Shown one piece after another: positions 13,832 through 25,511 of a DNA stretch of 64,000 bases; within the stretch, counting starts at the first letter, position 1, and each line of letters opens with the position of its first letter. The stretch is from positions 868,001 to 932,000 of the forward strand of contig VWZW01002320.1 in the NCBI GenBank assembly GCA_013397115.1, read 5' to 3'. A model generated the notes under the pieces. It was given only the letters and a program-made list of their open reading frames with translations, had not been told where the DNA came from and did not search any database. The position numbers were made by a program, and so were the translations under genes. The stretch comes from Edolisoma coerulescens. Taxonomy: Eukaryota; Chordata; Aves; Passeriformes; Campephagidae.

Positions 13832-14074
13832 TTATTCTGTTTGTTTTCCCCCTTTATCCAGCCTGTCAAGGTCCCTCTGGATGTCAGCACAACCCTCCTG
13901 CGCATCAGCCACACCTCTCAGGTCAGTGTCATCGGCTGACCTGCTGAGACACTCTGCCCCATCATCCAAACCATTAGTGAGGGTGTTGTATGGGACTGGA
14001 ACCACTAGAGATCCCTGGGGCTCTCTGCTGCTGATTACTGGCCTCCAACCAGACTTTGTACCACTGATTGCCAT
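13832..14074 (-). pseudogene. CR1 reverse-transcriptase palm remnant
   Basis: An 80-codon open piece of reverse transcriptase. The catalytic F/Y-A-D-D box is degraded to S-A-D-D-T (residues about 45-49): both aspartates remain, the preceding aromatic residue is lost. Downstream lie GVAD and QRDLDRLDK, typical of CR1. The upstream part of the domain is in the same element at 14078-14272 but is broken by stops and substitutions. It is not functional. The methionine start is incidental. Confidence 0.88.
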
Positions 14075-14430
14075 GCCCTAGTCCGAGCTATTCAGACGGT
14101 TTTCAATCCACCTCTGCCTGCTTATCCAGCCTGTGCTCCAACAGCTTCTGTATGAGAATCTTACGGGAAACAACATTGAAATAATTACTGAAATCCAGGA
14201 AAAAACATCTGCTACTCCCCCATCATCCAGCAAGCCAACTATTTTTTTGCACAATATTTTCAAGTTGGTCAAAGCTGGCTTCCCCTTGGTGGGTCCATGC
14301 TGACTAATCCTGTTTTCTTGTCCTTCGTGCGGCTAGAAATGGCTTCCAGAATTGGGTTTTCAATCACCTTCACAGGGAGGTGAGGCTGATGAGCCAAATG
14401 TTTCCGAATAGTAGTTTTCCTCCCAGGAGC
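13832..14430 (-). mobile_element. CR1 LINE internal fragment (reverse transcriptase), no 3' end
   Basis: Read on the minus strand from 14430 down to 13832, this is the middle of CR1 ORF2. In order one sees remnants of the YRPVSLTSLPGK-like segment (about 14370-14410), the QHG..KGK..LTNL segment (about 14265-14310), 'GLLDDGG-ADV' and a degraded D-x-SKAFD region (about 14190-14245), 'RWIENRLNS' (about 14085-14110), then 'SGWRPV.SRE.PQGS' and the catalytic-palm remnant 'SADDTDLRGVAD'. It ends in 'IQRDLDRLDK' near 13845-13870. Neither the downstream ORF2 C-terminus nor the ATTCTRTG 3' terminus follows. That is unusual, since LINE copies normally keep the 3' end. Confidence 0.92.
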
Positions 14431-14654
14431 ACAGACCTGTTCTTTCAGTGATTATTTTTTGCTATTACTAATATGATCCTGTAATTCAAATTTTTATGTT
14501 CACATTAATCCATATGAAAGGTTATTTATTTCTCATGTTTTAAAACACTTTTTGTCTCCCTCTGATTGCTAACCCATAACTCATAGATACACAAAGCCTT
14601 TCTGTATTGGGGACCTAGTTAAGAAATTTCAGCATGAATACCCTTGTTTGCACC

Positions 14655-14672
14655 AAAAAAAAAAAAAAAAAA
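14655..14672. repeat. Poly(A) run
   Basis: Eighteen A bases with no retroposon body recognised on either side. Confidence 0.85.
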
Positions 14673-17600
14673 TCATTCATGGTTTAGTAGCCTTATTCAC
14701 ACACACAGAAGCTCTTGTCTAACTACTTGTGTGAACAAAAGGACTTTCCATGAATTTTTATCGCAAAATTGAGAAAATAAAGGTGGGTTCCTTGCTGAGT
14801 CATGGAGAAATTAGACTTTGTAAAAACCACTCGCGATTGAAATTCTTATTATACCTCAGTCAAGGTAGAAATCCTCCAAACATAAGCATTTTCTATATGT
14901 TCTAGACTTGATTTCTGTGTATCTATTACCTCACTACCAGTAGAAATTGTTCTCAAACCTGAGAGAAGTTGACATTTCTAATTCTAAGCCTTGGCATTTC
15001 TAAATCCAGAGAGATTTGTCTGTCAAAAATTACCTGTTAGGTATGAAACCATTTTATTCAGATCTCAGCTCTAGATCAGTAAATTTTTAAACTTTTATTA
15101 ATTTGAGAAAATTCCATTGATGTGTCCATCCATTTTGCCATGCAGTTCCTGGACCATAGAATTTCTGGGTATATATTTTGAACAGACATTCAAAGATCTA
15201 TCTTACTTTGCACAGCCCAAGAGATACATAAATATAAGGGAATAAAAAAAAAAAAGAAAACAAGACACAAAAAGAACCCAAAACATCATGCCTGCCAGGG
15301 CAAGCTAGGAAAGAATTTTTATGATTTAAAATTACTTTCTCTCTCTCCATGAAATGAAACTTTCAAAAGAGAAGTGAGGGAACACAGGAAGAAGGATCAG
15401 AAGAGAAGGTAAATAAGAGTGCAGTTGCTCCACCTGATCTGAGGAAGCTGGAAGTTCAGGGCTTTATCACATATTGAATTACCAAATGCAAAAAAATCTC
15501 CAGCAGAGATGAATGAGCGAATTTTAGTCTGTTGTGATCTGTAAACTAATAAAAGTATTTATTTGAAACAGATGTAAGAGATTTAAGCTGCTGTTGTGAG
15601 CAAAGCATGACAATTCCAAGTGTGATTCTCTCACCTACCAAGTAAATACCATGGGCATCACTGCACTAACTGGCAGGTGAGTCTGAGTCCTTACTTCTCT
15701 CCTCATTTCAGGTACACCTAAGCCTGCTACATACATTACATGGAAATCACTAACACACAGATTTTTCACTAAAACAACAAAAAGTTTTCCTAGGAAATTC
15801 TGTTTTGTGTCCTAAAATGGAACCTTGTCTCTGTGTCCCCCCCTTTCTTTACAGACATTATCACCCAGGAGGGGGAGGACATCTCTGCCACTCCTCTCCA
15901 GAAAAGAGCTCACATTTATTTCTTAAATCATAGCATTACTTTATCCTCTGTAATTACCTCCCAGTTATGACTGACCCTTAAGACTGCACTTCCTGTGATC
16001 TCAGATCAATCTTTCTTTCTTTCTTTTTAAATCCTTCTGTGATTTTGAATACTAATAAAAAAATACAGTCTTTGTCCTACTTTTGAGGAGCTTCCCCAGT
16101 TCCCAGTGCAATGAAGCTTACACCATTTTTTCTGGGTATCACCTACACCTATCCCACATTCCAGTCTTCTGATGGAGACTGGCGTACAGCACAGGTCCTT
16201 GCACTGTGCAAATGTCTCAATCCTGAAACAGAATACTGGGCACTGCTGACAAATTTACAGCACCCTTGGTGCAATACACAGTCCTTAGAACCAGTTTGGC
16301 ACTGGGGAGCACTCCACTTCATGCAAGGTTAACGAACCCGGCAGCCATTCTCAAAAAGCTGTCAGTTACCTTTGAATGTTCACACCGCATAGTTTGAGGG
16401 CAAAATTACTTAATTTTCCTTTGCTTTAGGTGAATACAAGTCTCCAAGTTCACAGTGTTCTGGCCCTAATCAGTGTTGAGGAAGACCATTTTAGTAGCAG
16501 AGTTCATAGAGATGTAGCTTGGGAACAGCTTCTACCTCTTTGACTAATGTGGTAACATTGGTTAATGGTAACAAAATTGATTGACCTTATAAGGGAAATT
16601 AATAGGCCATGAAAGTGAAGAAAGGAAAACTGTACACTTTTAGTTAGCTGTCAAATAAAATACATTGACGGTTCCTTCCAGAAGGAGAAAAACACTTTAG
16701 TGGAGTCATCTATGCTTAAGGGTGGCAGATGATTCAGGAAAATAAAAAAACTAAATTAAATAGTACTAATTAAAGACAGACTCTTTTAAGGTTTCTAGCC
16801 CATTTTTCTCTCTTTTTTTTTTTTTCATTGCAGAATTATAAGTGGAACTCTACGACCTACAAGCTATTGCAAAATCCCTATGAAACACAGTATTACATTG
16901 CATATTTCTTGAACTGCAGACAAAAATATTCTAATGGTATATCAGCAGTGGTCTGAACTACTTCACCATGCAGCACCATAATTCCAAATAATACCTCTGA
17001 AGTTGGTAAGGTTAAGGTAGACTGTGATTAGTTCCACAACGCAACAAGGGATCCAAGCTTTTCAGAATCAATGACAACAAAATATTTTGATTTTGTCTCT
17101 ATGATGAAGAGAAAAAACCAACCCAAGTCTAAATGAAATATTTTTTCCAATTTTGTGATGAAGAGATTGCTGCTGTATTACCTTGCCAGAAGGGATTGGA
17201 AACCACTGTATTTAGTGCTTGCCTACAGCTGTGAAACACTGCAATCAATGACCCAATGGCCAATTTCTTCCAGACTCTGTTCCTATACAGAAAGTTAAAA
17301 TAACATTTTCTCACAGGGTCATTATTGCCAGTGAGAGGGATGAGGGATATCTAAGCTCAATAAATAAGGCACATATTTTGGTGCTGAAACATAAAGTAAA
17401 ATGTTTGGTTCAGATAATCAGTTGAACATCACATAAGAAAGCACCTTGAATAGAACTCCTTTGGCAGAGAGATGGATCTAGAAAGTTTATCTGCCTGTTG
17501 CTGAGCAGTCTGTGCTCACCAGTAATCAACAGCTTAGATCAAACTCTGTGCATGGGCACAATACATCATTCTAATTAGCATTTAATTCTAGGTGGTTGTG

Positions 17601-19656
17601 TTCATTTTATTATATTTCTTAACTGCTATTGCATTGCTATGCAGACAGCTTTTATATGTTTTCTTGCTACTTTCCCTCATTACATACTCCTCAGATGAAT
17701 GTAAATGTGGTGAAGGCCACAGTTTTTCATACTAATGAACAACACAAACTACTGAGAAACATCTGAGTTTTTGCCAAATTAATTTCAAATTCAGTGTTGC
17801 TTAATTACATTTTATCACACTACGAAAACTCTTTTAATATCACACAGAATGCCCACTGTATGGTGCCTGAGGGGAGGCTGCACTTCTACCACATTTTATC
17901 AAACACGGGGCAACCTATCGGCATCATGACTGCTACGGTTTGGTTGTGTTAGCCCCTCTACATGTACAGGGGTTCTTTCTCTGCTTCTCAAATGTCTCAG
18001 GAAAGGACCTGAAGTGATAACAATTTCTGCATGCCTGTCTGATGCTCTCAACAGCTGTGAGGAAAAGCCAGCAATATCACCTACTAACTCTGAATAATGA
18101 AGAGCCCATAGCACAAAATCTACTCCCCCACTTTCAGAGAAGACCTGTTACTAGGCTGGAAAACATTATGATCTCTATCTAAATATTATTAATTCATCCC
18201 ACTTTACATTTTCTAGGTTGATATACTTAGCTTGAGCATTCCTTAATAGCACAACTTAAGTTCTGTCATGATGGCACTAAAGCTAAGGAAAATTCTGTTT
18301 TGATGAGAGGTTTCTTGTTTCCAGGCACACGTTCCTGCATTTACTGCAGCTCTGGCTCATCTCTTTCAATAGTAACTAATGGTATCAGTTAACTGGTGCA
18401 GTTACCTTACATATTTTCACAACACTCACTAAAAGTGCTTAAAGTATTTGCTTCATTTTCCCCTTTTCATCTTCATGAATCTTGTATTGTTACATTACAT
18501 GCAACTAATATATGCAGGAAACAGGAAAATTCTGAAGCTTACCCACAGCAACAAATATATATCAAAGAAACATATATCCATGATATTTGCTGCTGTGAAA
18601 TAAGGTAAAAGTAATTAAATTCCCAGTTGCCAAAACATCTATGCACCAACAACATGAATCCACATCCACTTAGACTTTTCGTGAAAAGTCTGAAAATCAG
18701 TGATTAAAACTGATGTTAAAACAAAAATTCCACTTCAGAGTGGTATTTGACCTAATATTTCAGCCCACTGAGCTGCCATATGCGTAATGATGTGTCTAAC
18801 CATGGTGTATATCAGTACCATGACCTGTTAAAATTCAAACTATATATAGGTTTTTGCAATGAAGGAGATAAAACACCAGTAATATGTCATTTAAATAACA
18901 ACGTATTCCCTTCATGTATAAAGTAAACTTATAAAATACAAAGGTAGTTCCTCATAAATTTTCAGTATTTGTCATGAACACCAGACTTATGGACTTCAGT
19001 AATATTTATCTTTCCTGTTCTCTGAAGTTTCTCTTTTAATGATGAAGTAATTGGTTCAAAATCTTGTTTCTGTGGAAATCTGGAGGGAGGCAGGGGGGAA
19101 AGAAATCGCTAACAAATTCAAAGGTCATAAAATCTCTAAAACCAGTCCTTTCTTACTTTACAAGGGTCACCATCAGGCCCTGGTGCTCAGGTAAACAAAG
19201 GAACATTTCATTCCTTTGTCGGAGCACAAATGCTTGACCTGTGAGAAACTCTAATGGTAAGAGCTATGCTGCACCAGATATGACTAGGCTACACTTGCTA
19301 CCATCATCTCATTTTGCTGCAAAGTCAATTCAGTGTCCACTGTATAGAAATGTTGTCCAAGTCATTTACTTTTAGGCAGTATTCATGGTGAGGACTATAG
19401 TTTTCCAGAATATTTCAGTTATTCAGGGTCCAGAGGTGCTTCTATTAACATCAACGTCTAAATTCACATGTACTTCAAAGACAGCTGGAGTCATGATGTG
19501 TTAACCAGAATAAAAGAGCCTAAATGGATCTGGGAGGAAAAAAACTACTCTGGGACTTCAGGCTTCATTCATTGTTTCTGGTAGCTCTCAGGACTACATA
19601 ACATGTAAAATGTTTCCACATTCATGGAACTTTGTCTCCCTACCCCCTGCATGGCG

Positions 19657-19692
19657 GTAGATCTACATAGATCTATAGATCAATAGATCTAC
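19657..19692. repeat. AGATCTA-rich quasi-palindrome
   Basis: A 36-bp stretch beginning 'gtagatct' and ending 'agatctac', with four GATC tetranucleotides. Most of it matches its own reverse complement. It is probably a small expansion of an 'atagatct' unit; no regulatory role is claimed. Confidence 0.7.
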
Positions 19693-20549
19693 AATTTTTT
19701 TCATTTTTTAATGCAATTTTAACATTTAAAAAGCATTAATTAGAATCTAATACAGTTTGTTAATATACTGTTACTATATGTTCCTAAAAGAGAACATATT
19801 TACAGAAAAAAATCTGAGTAGCTCTCTATTCCTTAGAGATAACCATTTTGGAGGTTTGGTGAAGGTTTTCGAAGATTTCCTCATTTGGGAGCCATCCAGC
19901 TATGCACTTTGTTGTATTTAGGTAATTTATTATGGAGTTGCTAAAAATGCAGTACAGAACAATGACAGCAGGATCTGCTACAATGAAAAATGACATCCCA
20001 TTTCTCATTAAAAAGACAGCGGCTGCTAATCACTGTGTATAAATACTTCTTGATGCCTGTGGCAAAATGACATTTTAAAGACTATTTCTCCAATTGTGAA
20101 TGAAGCCTTTGCATCTCAAATTACAGTAAAGGAAAACATGCTAGACACTAAAATGTAAGTCTGTATAGCCTAAGAAAAAACAAAGTGAGAAAAAAACCCA
20201 ACAAAAACCCTAGAGATATTATTTGGTTTTCGCCAACCCCTTTTCAATTATTCTCTGCACAGGTCACATCTTCCTTAGCATAGAACAGGTTAATACACAT
20301 CTCTGGCTTCAATCAAGTTATTAAAAGCCTGACATACTGCTGGTATTTGAGATTACGTGTGCCCATTCCTGCCCTCACACCTTTCCTTCTCCAGGCCTAA
20401 TCTATTGTTGAATAAACAATTAAGTCCCCTGCCGTTAAACCACAAAGCAGTATTCTGACACTGTAATAAAGCAGGGAGAAGCAAACCACTGCAGAATTAC
20501 AAAGAACATCTAGGTACCTGCTAGTTCAGACTAGAAATTCATTTGCTCT

Positions 20550-20889
20550 GGTGATGGGTTGTTGTATAACAGAGGCAGCAGTTTACGCAGTGGGGGCAGA
20601 AACTCTGGGCAGAGCAGCACTCGTGCTGCTCAGCAGCAGTGGAGACATGCAGGGCTCAGTCCCCACCCCACTGGAGCTCTTCCCCAGCACATCTGGGGTC
20701 TCAGCTCGAGTACAGATGCATCTCTTCAGGTCTGGGGCTGCAGGGATCCTGGGGTCTCTTGCTGAGGCTGGGGAAGCAGGAAGAGTGCACTGACAGAGGG
20801 TCTGTCTTGCCAAGTAAACAAGTAGGGACGAGAGATCAACACACTGCAAGGCATCAGTTTGTCTCCTGGATCCTGATGGGGACCCACTG
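20550..20889. other. GC-richer leader, possibly 5' part of the adjacent CR1
   Basis: Markedly richer in G and C than the surroundings, with overlapping open frames on both strands. It directly abuts the recognisable CR1 ORF1 tail that starts near 20890. The simplest reading is that it belongs to the same CR1 copy (ORF1 or its 5' leader), but I do not recognise specific ORF1 motifs here. An unrelated GC-rich sequence cannot be excluded. Confidence 0.4.
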
Positions 20890-20899
20890 ATTCTCTGGG

Positions 20900-21060
20900 T
20901 CGACAGCCAGCTGCATGGCTGGTGTTGAAAACAAGGAGTTTTTTGTGATCGTGGGACTATTCAAGGATTGAGAACTGCTGGAAAGAGACAAGACCCACCT
21001 TTCAAAGTGGAAAAAAAATCGTCTTTGTCATCAGGCTGTGCAAGCAAGTGGGAAGAACTT
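20900..21060 (+). pseudogene. CR1 ORF1 C-terminal remnant (esterase-like tail)
   Basis: Translated with tolerance for breaks, this gives a 'LHGW..KQG' segment and then 'LLERDKTHLSKWKK'. CR1 ORF1 proteins end in an SGNH-type esterase domain whose last block is an Asp-x-x-His motif followed by a 'LS..G' stretch. Here the aspartate (codon at 20987) and histidine (codon at 20996) are still present. The frame is interrupted by stops before and after. The domain assignment rests on remembered family pattern, not on an alignment. Confidence 0.6.
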
Positions 21061-21311
21061 TAAAGTAGGAACAACAGGACGAAGTCCACAGCCAGTAATT
21101 AAGTAAGGGAATGATGGACTAGGTTGGCAAGCAAGGGGTCCAGGGTGGTGTGGACTGGAACATCCATACCACGAAAAAAAAAAAAAGAAAAGTTGAAAGG
21201 GATCCATTTTGATCACAAGCACAGAAATAAAAGAGTACCTGCAAGCAAAGACAGTATCATGGGGAACACGCTTGTACCTTTTCTGGGAAATGAGCGTGGC
21301 TGGGTGCCTCT

Positions 21312-21768
21312 CTGAAGTGCCTGTATAGTAACACATGAAGCATGGGGAACAAATGAGGAAATAGAGGTCAGCGTGCAGCTGCTGGGCTCTGAAATCATCC
21401 TAGAGATGTGGTAAGAATTCACACAAGTGAAGCGCTGCAGTGGATGGAGACATGTCCCACTTTGGGGACATTTAAGTACAGGCCAGGATGGCACAAAGGG
21501 AGAGTCATTTTATGGGAGTGAATACATGAAGGAATTCACGAAGATCTTCCTTCTGATGAATGATGAGCTGAGACCCTATGGGTCAGGGTTAGAGCTCAGA
21601 ACAAAGTGGTTGGTACAATTGTGTGTGTCTGCTGCAGGAGAACTGATCAGAAAAATGCAGATGAAACGTTTACATAATTTCACTTTTTCTGGCCATGATA
21701 CTCATGGGAAACTTGAATAACCCCAGTATCTCCTGGAGAAGCAACACAGGAGGGCAGCAGCAGTCCAA
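21312..21768 (+). pseudogene. CR1 ORF2 endonuclease N-terminal remnant
   Basis: Opens with LKCLYSNT then SMGNK, matching the CR1 endonuclease start, where the Asn is a catalytic-site residue. Later come 'DDELAETLWVRVR' (about 21560-21595, mutated) and a degraded 'MGDFNHPDICW'-like segment at about 21695-21740, read as 'METITPVSPG'-type sequence after mutation. It ends in a remnant of the 'TAG..QS' block just before 21770. Multiple stops and frameshifts are visible, and the downstream endonuclease half (including its SDH motif) is absent. Confidence 0.8.
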
Positions 21769-21770
21769 GA

Positions 21771-22480
21771 CACACAAGTACTGTATCCCAAGATCCGATA
21801 CTAGGGCAAATACTGTTCAACATCTTCATTGATTAATTGGATAATGAGACAGAATACATTCTCAGCAAGTTTGGTCTTGATAAAAAAAACTGAAAGAAGC
21901 AATTGATAAACCACCAAGTGGTGCTGATATTCCAAGGGATCTCAACAGGCCGAAAAAATGGGCTGACAGGAGTCTCAAGAAGCACAGCAAACAGAAAAAT
22001 AAATTCCTGCACCTGCAAAGGAATAACCCACGTACCAGTACAGGCTGCAGACTGGTTGGAAAACTGCTTTGCCAAAAGGATCTTGGGGCCCTGTTGGACA
22101 AGTTGAAAATCAACCAAGGTCCATGCGCCCTTGTGTCACAGAAGGCCAAGAACCTCCTGGACTGTATTAGGAAGACACTGCCAGAAGTGGGAGGGCTGCT
22201 CAGCCTAGTGAGATGCATCTGCAGTACCATGCCTACATCTGTTCTCTCCAACAGAAGACAAGGATATATTGGAATGGGTCCAGCAAAGGGCAACAAAGAT
22301 GATTAAGGGACTGGAACATATGTCATACAAAGAGAGGCTGAAAGTGCTGGGAATACTTAAACTGAAGAAAAAATGGCCCGGAGGAGATGTTTTTAGTTGT
22401 TTATAAATACCTGATGGAGGAAGTAAAGAAAATGGAGCCAAACTTTTCTTCATGAGGCTCAAAGACTAGGCAAGCAGGCA
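21771..22480 (+). pseudogene. CR1 ORF2 reverse-transcriptase and C-terminal remnant
   Basis: Begins at the 'VPQGS.LGP.LFNIFID' block: ILGQILFNIFID is visible, with FNIFID at 21816-21833 followed immediately by a stop codon (taa, 21834) where the family has Asn or a similar residue. 'ILSKFGLD' follows, where the catalytic FADD should be, so the metal-binding aspartate pair is lost. Further on are an 'NLLDCIRKTLP' segment (about 22150-22185) and 'VQQRATKMIKGLEHMSYKERLKVLG' pieces (about 22280-22350). It cannot encode an active enzyme. Confidence 0.85.
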
Positions 22481-22704
22481 CAGACTAAAATAGAGAAAAA
22501 TCTGTTTAAGCCAAAGAAAAAGCTTAATTTTTTTCCCCCACAGGTTGCCCAGAGAGGGTGTGAAGCCTTCCTCCTAGGCAATATCCAAAATCTGATCAGA
22601 TACAACCCTTAGCAAACAGCCCTAGGTGTCCCTGCCTTGAGATGGAGTTTGAACCAGATGATCCAAAGGTGCCAACCTCACCCATTCTGTGATTCTGTGA
22701 TGTA

Positions 22705-25229
22705 GCAGCAATGGTGATTATACATTGGCTACCAGGGTGCACATAGAACTGCGTGCACAGTACAAGCAAATTTGGTGCCTGAAAAAATAGCTATATCTAC
22801 ATCTGTAAATCTATAGGTATGAATATATTATGTCTGAAAATAAATATAGTGAGAAACTGTGATGTAGATTACAGTGGTTATTTGTTTAAATTATTCTTGG
22901 AGCTAGGGAAAAGAGTAAAGGGAAAATACAGGGAAAGAGAGAAATTGTTACAAGTTGTCACTGAACCAGACACAATCAGCAGTTTGAGTTTATCAGCTGT
23001 CATGACAGCAGTAAAAATAAAGGATATAATGGGGTATATTTTATCACAAGCATTTTCCCTTATATAAGCATTATCATGTAGAAGAGATACTGACTGCCAA
23101 AAAAGATGCTGATTTCTCCCTTTGTCCTTCAGCATGCCCATATTTTATGAATTTTCAGTTGTGTCACCAGTCACAAGGCTTCTCTTATGCTCCTTTTTAC
23201 TATGCACAGTTCAAGGAAGATGCCAAAGCCTTTGAGAGTTTTTTGCGAGTGGATAAATATTCATATATATATATGTGTATATGTAGATATGTGTATATGT
23301 GCACATGTGTGTATATATATATATCTCAAATATATATATATATATATAAAACAAGAATAATCCTAAATCTTACTGGCCAGCAGCGAGGTAAATTTCTATA
23401 AGATACAGACATATACTTTTACATAAAAAAAAATTTAAATCTATAGTTATAGATAATTCATGTAACAAATTTCTGAATGTTTTCATCATCAGTACGATTA
23501 TCTGATTCTTTACGGAATACCACAACTTTCTTTACTGTAGACATACTTAATGACAGAGTTCTGCAGGATAATTGCCATATGTTCAAAAGAATGCCTTTTA
23601 ACATGGTTCACTATAACAAAAGGTACATCAAAAAAACCTTTTTCTTCTCTTTATCGTTTCGAATCTCTACCATATAGTCATTAGGCCAACTTCTCCCTAT
23701 CCCTTTTTCCACATTTTTATCTTTGTAGTCTGTCGGTCATGTTCTTATGATCTTTCATCAGACAGCATTGCATCCTCTTGCTTAATCTCTTTAGAATCAG
23801 GACAATCAGAACTGAATGTAGCTTTCAAAACAATTTGATAACATCAAAGTTGTGCCCCTTTCTTATGAACACTAGCAAGATATGATTGTGAGATCAACTC
23901 CTACAATTTGTGTTAATACTTAATGAGCTATTCGCATGTTTTTTATGCGCATATCTAGTGAGCATTAAATCTGGAATTTCTATGACCTGGGATCTTCAGG
24001 TGTAAACCCTGTTTTAGAGCTGCATTACATGCACTCAGCTTGCACTGTACATGCACTGCTAATTCACCTTTAAAACTGATAACCTCAACAGAGTGACACT
24101 TGCACTTCATTTTTCCTTTGTGTGTCTCATTCATGCACATGCAATTGACACCCGAGCAACTGCAGAGCTCCCCTTAAATTCTATACGGAGTTCAGAGCTG
24201 GAGGAATTCTCCTAAAGCCACTTGATACTTGTCCATGGCCGCCCTCCAAGTTCCTGGCCCTCCTTTGTGTGGCTTGCCCATCCTAGGAGCACGCTGCTTG
24301 AACAGAGAAACGCTTGCTAGCTGTCTTTAGAGGGTGCATATGAGCACTCATAAGTTGGCTGAAATTCTGCATGTTGGCTTTCTATGTGCGCACTCTACCC
24401 CACCACTAACGGCCAAGGCCACAGAATAGATCAACACACACAAAAAATTAATGCTTTCACATTTCCAGCAATCTAGGAAATCATCACATAATAATGTGTT
24501 CTCTCAGCAGTAAGAGTATGCTTGATGGAAAGCTATGAACAGACAGTCAATGTTGCAGGAACAGGAAACCAATTAAGTAAGGTCCATATGGATTGCACTG
24601 TGAGCACAGTGGGATGCAGAGCAGACACTAAGTGCCATATGGAGTGTGGATGGTAAGCCCATCTGGGTGTTTTCTTTACAAAGAGACCCACAATTTTATT
24701 ATACCCATTCTGAGCTTCAAATTAGAGACATCTTAAAAATATTTGAATTATTTTTATTTCTACTGTAGTTCATTTGTATGTATATGCAATACACATCACC
24801 TGGAAGTACGTGGGCTTCTGTTATAAAGATCAAACCTCTCTTAGTGAGATTCAACAATGTACACTCAGATTTAAAATTTCCCCAGCAGTCAGTAGCAAGA
24901 CACAGCAAAAAGCTCTACTAGGATGTGAACAGAACAGGAATAAAACTATGTAAGGGCACAGCTATGTCCCTAATTCTTTTTAAACTCCAGAGGGGAATTA
25001 ATCTGCAATTTTTCTCAAATTGCTACCTTTCTTACTCTATTACTTTTCTAGTTTCAGTATTTAAGATGGTATGTTGACTTTTCCATTCAGCTGTGTAGTA
25101 AGGAAAAATAACTCAGTCATCAAATGCTCTGCAGTGTGCCCCTTGGGTGTCCAACCCAGGGGAATAAGAAAACTCCTTACACAGGAAAAGCCACAAACAC
25201 TTTTTATAGAGGTCTCTTTATCAAAGAGT
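22705..25229. other. Non-coding stretch with a large AT microsatellite
   Basis: No gene recognised. It contains the (TA/TG)n tract at 23262-23350. A somewhat GC-richer patch at about 24130-24430 shows no open frame with recognisable content. Confidence 0.5.
23262..23350. repeat. (TA)n/(TATG)n microsatellite
   Basis: About 90 bp of alternating pyrimidine-purine sequence: TATATA blocks at both ends and TATGTG/CACATG in the middle, one interruption (ctcaaa). It is likely to be length-polymorphic and error-prone in assembly. Confidence 0.92.
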
Positions 25230-25511
25230 GTAGTGAGAGAACAGGACGAGGGCTAACAGTTTTAAACTGAAAGCAGGTAGATTTAGGCTATAGATTAAGA
25301 AGAAATACTTCACTATGCAGACTATGACACCCTGGAACATGTTACCCAGAGAAGCTGAGGTTATCCCATCCTTGGAAATGCGCAAGGCCAGGTTGGATGT
25401 GGCTTAGAGCAACCTGGTTTAGCAGAAAGTGTCCCTGCCCAAGGCAGGAGGTTTGGAACTAAATGACCTTTAGGGTCTCTTCCCACCCAAACCGTTCTGT
25501 AATTCCATGAT
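25230..25511 (+). mobile_element. CR1 LINE fragment, 3' end
   Basis: A roughly 280-bp CR1 3' terminus. Visible landmarks are 'gttttaaactgaaa' (25259-25272), a 'ggaacatgttacccagaga' version of the HWNRLPRE region (about 25335-25355), 'gagcaacctggtttagcag' (about 25407-25425), and a 3' end mutated to 'ttctgtaattccatgat' at 25495-25511. It is 5'-truncated and dead. Confidence 0.94.

Larger units (their letters stand above)
14431..20549. other. Long AT-rich non-coding stretch
   Basis: About 6 kb with no recognisable gene or interspersed repeat. It contains A/T homopolymers at 14655-14672 (A18) and 16813-16825 (T13), a short (TTTC)n near 16011-16027, and a GATC-rich quasi-palindrome at 19657-19692. 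The open frame at 16111-16332 shows no recognisable domain. Confidence 0.5.
20890..22704 (+). mobile_element. CR1 LINE, long copy with an internal deletion
   Basis: The most complete CR1 in the window. In order: end of ORF1 (20900-21060), the inter-ORF segment (21060-21310), the N-terminal endonuclease part of ORF2 (21312-21768), an abrupt jump into the reverse transcriptase near 21770, the thumb and C-terminal region (22280-22480), then the 3' UTR ending in attctgtgattctgtgatg at 22684-22704. The jump omits the rest of the endonuclease, the linker and the first part of the reverse transcriptase; from the family's usual layout I estimate over 1 kb missing. All reading frames carry stops, so the copy is dead. 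Retaining ORF1 sequence is uncommon, as most CR1 insertions are severely 5'-truncated. Confidence 0.92.

Noticed and set aside
18672..18691. Hairpin with 9-bp arms, agacttttc-gt-gaaaagtct
   Set aside because: It resembles a terminator stem, but this is eukaryotic DNA and 9-bp arms with a small gap are expected by chance. No T run or gene is associated.
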